From NCBI GenBank assembly GCA_949298665.1, contig CASFXO010000012.1:1-9344 (forward strand): 9,344 nucleotides of DNA, read 5' to 3'. The notes under the pieces are model-generated. The model was not told the origin of the DNA. It saw only the letters and a list, made by a program, of their open reading frames with translations, and searched no databases. The translations under genes and the position numbers were made by a program. Origin of the DNA: an uncultured Lentisphaeria bacterium (GTDB lineage Bacteria > Verrucomicrobiota > Lentisphaeria > Victivallales > Victivallaceae). Below, piece by piece: positions 6,910 to 9,344 of the stretch (its first letter is position 1; each line of letters begins with the position of its first letter).

Positions 6910-8658
6910 ATGGAATTTCTGCCGATCAACGCCGAAGAGATGAAAAAAGCCGGCTACGATGAACTGGACATCCTGCTGATCACCGGCGACTTTTACGTGG
7001 ATCACCCCTCGTTCGGCGTGGCCGTGATCGGTCGCTGGCTGACCGCCTGCGGCTATCGGGTCGGCCTGATTTTCCAGCCGGACTGGAAGACGCCGGATTC
7101 CCTGCGCGTCATGGGCCGCCCCCGGCTGGGCGTCGGCGTCACCAGCGGCAACCTGGATTCCATGGTCAACCTCTACACCGCCGGGCGCCGCCTGCGGCGG
7201 GAGGACGCCTACAGCGAAAACGGCGTTCCCGGCAAACGCCCGCCCCACGCGCTGGTGGTGTACGCCCAGCTGGCCCGGCAGGCCTTTCCCAGAATCCCGG
7301 TGGTGCTGGGCGGTCTGGAAGCCAGCCTGCGCCGGGTGGCTCATTACGATTACTGGCAGGACAAGATCCGCCCGTCCGTCCTGGTCGATTCCAAAGCCGA
7401 CATCCTCTGTTACGGCATGGGCGAAAAACCCATGCCCGAAATCTTCCGCCGCCTGGAACGGGGCGAATCGCTCGCCGGCATCCGCGGCACCGCGGTGCTT
7501 CTGGGCAAGCAGGATGCCGCCGCCTTCAACCCCGGCGACCGCTATCTGGAGCTGCCCTCGTACGAAGAGCACCTCGTCAACCGGGACGCGCTGATGACCG
7601 CCACCAAAATGCTGGAGGCCGAAATGAACCCCTTCGCCGGGCACGGCCTGCTCCAGCGCTGCGGGGAACGGCTGCTGGTCGTTGAGCCGCCGCCGGAGCC
7701 GTTGACTTCGGCGGAACTGGACCGGGTGCACGAACTCGGCTACGCCGGTCGCCCCCACCCCTCCTGCAAGGGCCGGATCCCCGCGTATGAAACCATCCGC
7801 GATTCGGTCCCCGCCATCCGCGGATGTCCCGGCGGCTGTGCTTTCTGCGGACTGGTGGCCCACCAGGGACGGCAGGTCATGAGCCGCTCCCCCGAGTCCA
7901 TCCTCCGGGAAATCACCGCCATGACGAAAAAACCGTGGTTCAAAGGCACGGTCAGCGACATCGGCGGAGCCGCCGGAAACATTTTCGGCAGCGAAACCGA
8001 CCGGGAATTCTGTGCGAAATGCCGCCGGTCCAGCTGTCTGTTTCCCCACATCTGTCCGCATTACCGCTGCGACGGGAAAAAACTTCTGGAACTGCTGCGC
8101 AAGGCGAGCCGTATTCCCGGCGTCAAACATCTGTACATCAATTCCGGTATCCGCCTGGATCTGGCACTGCGCCAACCGGAACTTTTCCGGGAAATCGTCT
8201 CCCATCACGTATCGGGACATCTGAAAGTGGCACCCGAACACCTCCATCCGGAGGTACTGAAACTGATGCGCAAGAATCCGGCGGAGGAATTTTACCGGAT
8301 TCAGGAAATTTTCGAAGAGGAAAGCCGCCGCTGCGGCAAGGAACAGTATCTGGTGCCGCTGTTCATTTCGAACTTCCCCGGCTGTACCGCCGAACATATG
8401 AAAACCGTCGACGACTTTCTCTCGCGCCACCGCTGGAGCCTGCAGCAGGTACAGGATTACATCCCGCTGCCGATGACCATGGGCGCGGCCATGTACTATT
8501 GCGGCAAGGCGCCGGACGGCCACCCCATTCCGGTCAACCGGGGCCTGGCGGAACGCCGCCCCCAGATCCGGGTGCTGAAAAAACGCCGTAACGGTCCGCG
8601 CGAAAACCGTTCCCCTTCCTCCGCCCCCCGGCCCGCCGGAAACCATCGGAAACATTAA
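6910..8658 (+). CDS. ygiQ: YgiQ family radical SAM protein
   Basis: This 582-residue protein belongs to the YgiQ (UPF0313) family of radical SAM enzymes, whose substrate is not established to my knowledge. The N-terminal domain has the family signature GDFYVDHPSFG at 26-36. The 4Fe-4S-binding CxxxCxxC is C306, C310, C313 in RGCPGGCAFCG. It is followed by DIGGAAGN and the family's cysteine-rich segment (C368, C371, C376, C382, C387 around RRSSCLFPHICPHY). Next come YINSGIRLD and LKVAPEHLHP. The last 30 or so residues are basic and proline-rich, apparently disordered. An in-frame ATG at 6877 inside the upstream gene would add 11 residues. I prefer 6910 because MEFLPINAEEMKKAGYDELD matches where the family normally begins. 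The ribosome binding site is weak (AGGA at 6895-6898, 11-base spacer), consistent with coupling to the gene before it. Confidence 0.94.
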   Translation: MEFLPINAEEMKKAGYDELDILLITGDFYVDHPSFGVAVIGRWLTACGYRVGLIFQPDWKTPDSLRVMGRPRLGVGVTSGNLDSMVNLYTAGRRLRREDAYSENGVPGKRPPHALVVYAQLARQAFPRIPVVLGGLEASLRRVAHYDYWQDKIRPSVLVDSKADILCYGMGEKPMPEIFRRLERGESLAGIRGTAVLLGKQDAAAFNPGDRYLELPSYEEHLVNRDALMTATKMLEAEMNPFAGHGLLQRCGERLLVVEPPPEPLTSAELDRVHELGYAGRPHPSCKGRIPAYETIRDSVPAIRGCPGGCAFCGLVAHQGRQVMSRSPESILREITAMTKKPWFKGTVSDIGGAAGNIFGSETDREFCAKCRRSSCLFPHICPHYRCDGKKLLELLRKASRIPGVKHLYINSGIRLDLALRQPELFREIVSHHVSGHLKVAPEHLHPEVLKLMRKNPAEEFYRIQEIFEEESRRCGKEQYLVPLFISNFPGCTAEHMKTVDDFLSRHRWSLQQVQDYIPLPMTMGAAMYYCGKAPDGHPIPVNRGLAERRPQIRVLKKRRNGPRENRSPSSAPRPAGNHRKH

Positions 8659-8680
8659 CGGGAAAAATCCTCCCCGCCGC

Positions 8681-8709
8681 TTGCAAAGCCCCGGAACCGA
8701 CTCTATATT
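8681..8709 (+). promoter_or_regulatory. Predicted sigma70-type promoter for citrate synthase
   Basis: TTGCAA at 8681-8686 (four of six matches to TTGACA) is separated by exactly 17 bases from TATATT at 8704-8709 (five of six matches to TATAAT). Transcription would start near 8716. It is the best promoter-like sequence in the window. It lies in the only gap longer than 100 bases and points at gltA. Confidence 0.65.
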
Positions 8710-8715
8710 ATCGGG

Positions 8716-8838
8716 CTGGCGGCATGCAACGCCCCCCTTGCTCAAAGTGAGAGAACAGGCGGGGATATCCTCAAAAAGCAGTCGCGGCGCGGCCCCGGGC
8801 CGCGATTTTGTCAACCAATAAAGAGAGAAGGAACAATT
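8716..8838 (+). promoter_or_regulatory. Structured 5' leader of citrate synthase
   Basis: About 123 bases separate the predicted start of transcription from the gltA ATG. The first part can fold: C8732-C8735 with G8761-G8764, then CCT with AGG (8736-8738 with 8757-8759, leaving C8760 bulged) and G8740 with C8756. A CTC-AAAGT-GAG hairpin (8741-8751) caps it. An alternative GGCG/CGCC hairpin (8718-8721 with 8730-8733) would compete. A GC-rich hairpin with a T-run follows at 8782-8809. AAGGA at 8828-8832, 6 bases before the ATG, is the ribosome binding site. The layout resembles an attenuator or riboswitch leader, but I recognise no known class; the pairing is by eye, not computed. Confidence 0.4.
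8782..8809 (+). terminator. Terminator-like hairpin in the gltA leader
   Basis: TCGCGGC (8782-8788) pairs with GCCGCGA (8799-8805). A shifted alternative pairs CGCGGC (8788-8793) with GCCGCG (8799-8804). Either is followed at once by TTTTG. The GC-rich stem and short T-run resemble a weak intrinsic terminator. It could end read-through from ygiQ, or, since it lies downstream of the predicted gltA promoter, attenuate gltA. The T-run is only four bases, so termination may be partial or absent. Confidence 0.45.
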
Positions 8839-9344
8839 ATGAGCAATGTTCCGGAATATGCCATTCTGAAAGTCGGCGGCCGTGAAATCAAACTTCCCGT
8901 GGTGGAAGGGACCGAAGGCGAAAAGGCCATCGACATCGCCGGTCTGCGCAAGGAAACCGGGTATGTGACGCTGGACCCGAGCTTCATGAATACTGCCGCC
9001 TGTTTCAGCAAAATCACCTTCGTCGACGGCGAACAGGGGATTCTGCGCTACCGCGGCATTCCGATCGAAGAACTGGTCAAGCTCGGCTCGTTCGTCAAGG
9101 TCGCCTATCTGCTCGTCAACGGCAATTTGCCGACGCCGGAGCAGAGCCGGAAATTTTCCCAGCTGCTGAATGCGAACTCCCTGCTGCACGAGGACATGCG
9201 GCACTTTTTCGACCATTTCCCGCAGGGGGCGCACCCGATGCACATTCTGTCCACGATGATCAACGCGCTGGCGGCGTTCTACCCCAACGTCGACCTGCGC
9301 TCCATGACCGAGGACATCGACACCTCCACCGCCCGACTGATCTC
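8839..9344 (+). CDS. gltA: Citrate synthase (type II), N-terminal part, cut by window end
   Basis: The frame is open from the ATG at 8839 to the last base, giving 168 complete codons of an enzyme that usually has about 420-440 residues. Citrate synthase condenses oxaloacetate and acetyl-CoA to citrate at the TCA cycle entry. The family is shown by the N-terminal small beta domain typical of type II (hexameric, GltA-like) enzymes (AILKVGGREIKLPVVEGTEG), then YVTLDPSFMNTAAC, ITFVDGEQGILRYRGIPIEEL, AYLLVNGNLPT, and HFPQGAHPMHILSTMINALA. The catalytic His and Asp residues lie beyond the window, so activity cannot be judged. AAGGA at 8828-8832 with a 6-base spacer supports the start. It has its own predicted promoter and leader, so it is probably a separate transcription unit from ygiQ. 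Confidence 0.95.
   Translation, partial: MSNVPEYAILKVGGREIKLPVVEGTEGEKAIDIAGLRKETGYVTLDPSFMNTAACFSKITFVDGEQGILRYRGIPIEELVKLGSFVKVAYLLVNGNLPTPEQSRKFSQLLNANSLLHEDMRHFFDHFPQGAHPMHILSTMINALAAFYPNVDLRSMTEDIDTSTARLI

Noticed and set aside
8590..8611. Inverted repeat AACGGT/ACCGTT near the end of ygiQ
   Set aside because: It is only six base pairs, lies inside the coding region and has no T-run.
6847..9243. A 798-codon open frame on the minus strand across ygiQ, the gltA leader and gltA
   Set aside because: Its translation has no recognisable domain and the biased composition (His, Gln, Gly, Phe, Val) typical of antisense to GC-rich genes. The + strand genes under it have intact family motifs.
1..9344. 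A novel defence, mobile or biosynthetic system
   Set aside because: No transposase, integrase, phage, CRISPR, toxin-antitoxin or cluster-type gene is visible. All genes share strand, composition and codon use, and most are common housekeeping families.

Overview
The window holds eight protein-coding genes, all on the + strand. Six are complete and one is cut at each edge. It is GC-rich (roughly 60% by eye), with strong G/C at third codon positions and mostly clear Shine-Dalgarno sites. The content looks like bacterial housekeeping: one-carbon metabolism, RNA turnover, cell-wall precursor supply, sugar phosphate metabolism and the TCA cycle. A diderm-style bacterium fits; RNase Y, a class-3-like aldehyde dehydrogenase, a YgiQ radical SAM protein and a type II citrate synthase together would suit the PVC group (for example Lentisphaerota). 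That placement is a low-confidence impression, not something the sequence proves.

Layout: an unidentified C-terminal fragment (1-165) overlaps by ATGA with a 5-formyltetrahydrofolate cyclo-ligase (162-764). RNase Y follows after 54 bases (819-2384). A 92-base gap with two adjacent hairpins leads to alanine racemase (2477-3601), which overlaps an aldehyde dehydrogenase of the ALDH3 type by 8 bases (3594-4970). Next come a phosphomannomutase/phosphoglucomutase (5012-6328), a small exported protein of unknown function (6366-6896) and a YgiQ-type radical SAM protein (6910-8658). Spacings of -8 to +41 bases from alr through ygiQ suggest one transcription unit. A 180-base gap then carries a good sigma70-type promoter and a structured leader with a terminator-like hairpin ahead of citrate synthase (8839 to the window end).

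The genes do not form one pathway. Alanine racemase (D-alanine for peptidoglycan) and the hexose phosphate mutase (mannose-1-P or glucose-1-P for envelope glycans) share an envelope-precursor theme. I see no mobile element, CRISPR array, tRNA or rRNA, and no sign of a novel defence or biosynthetic system. The points most worth a second look are the citrate synthase leader, the tandem hairpins before alr, the unidentified exported protein, and the cysteine-rich segment of the YgiQ protein.
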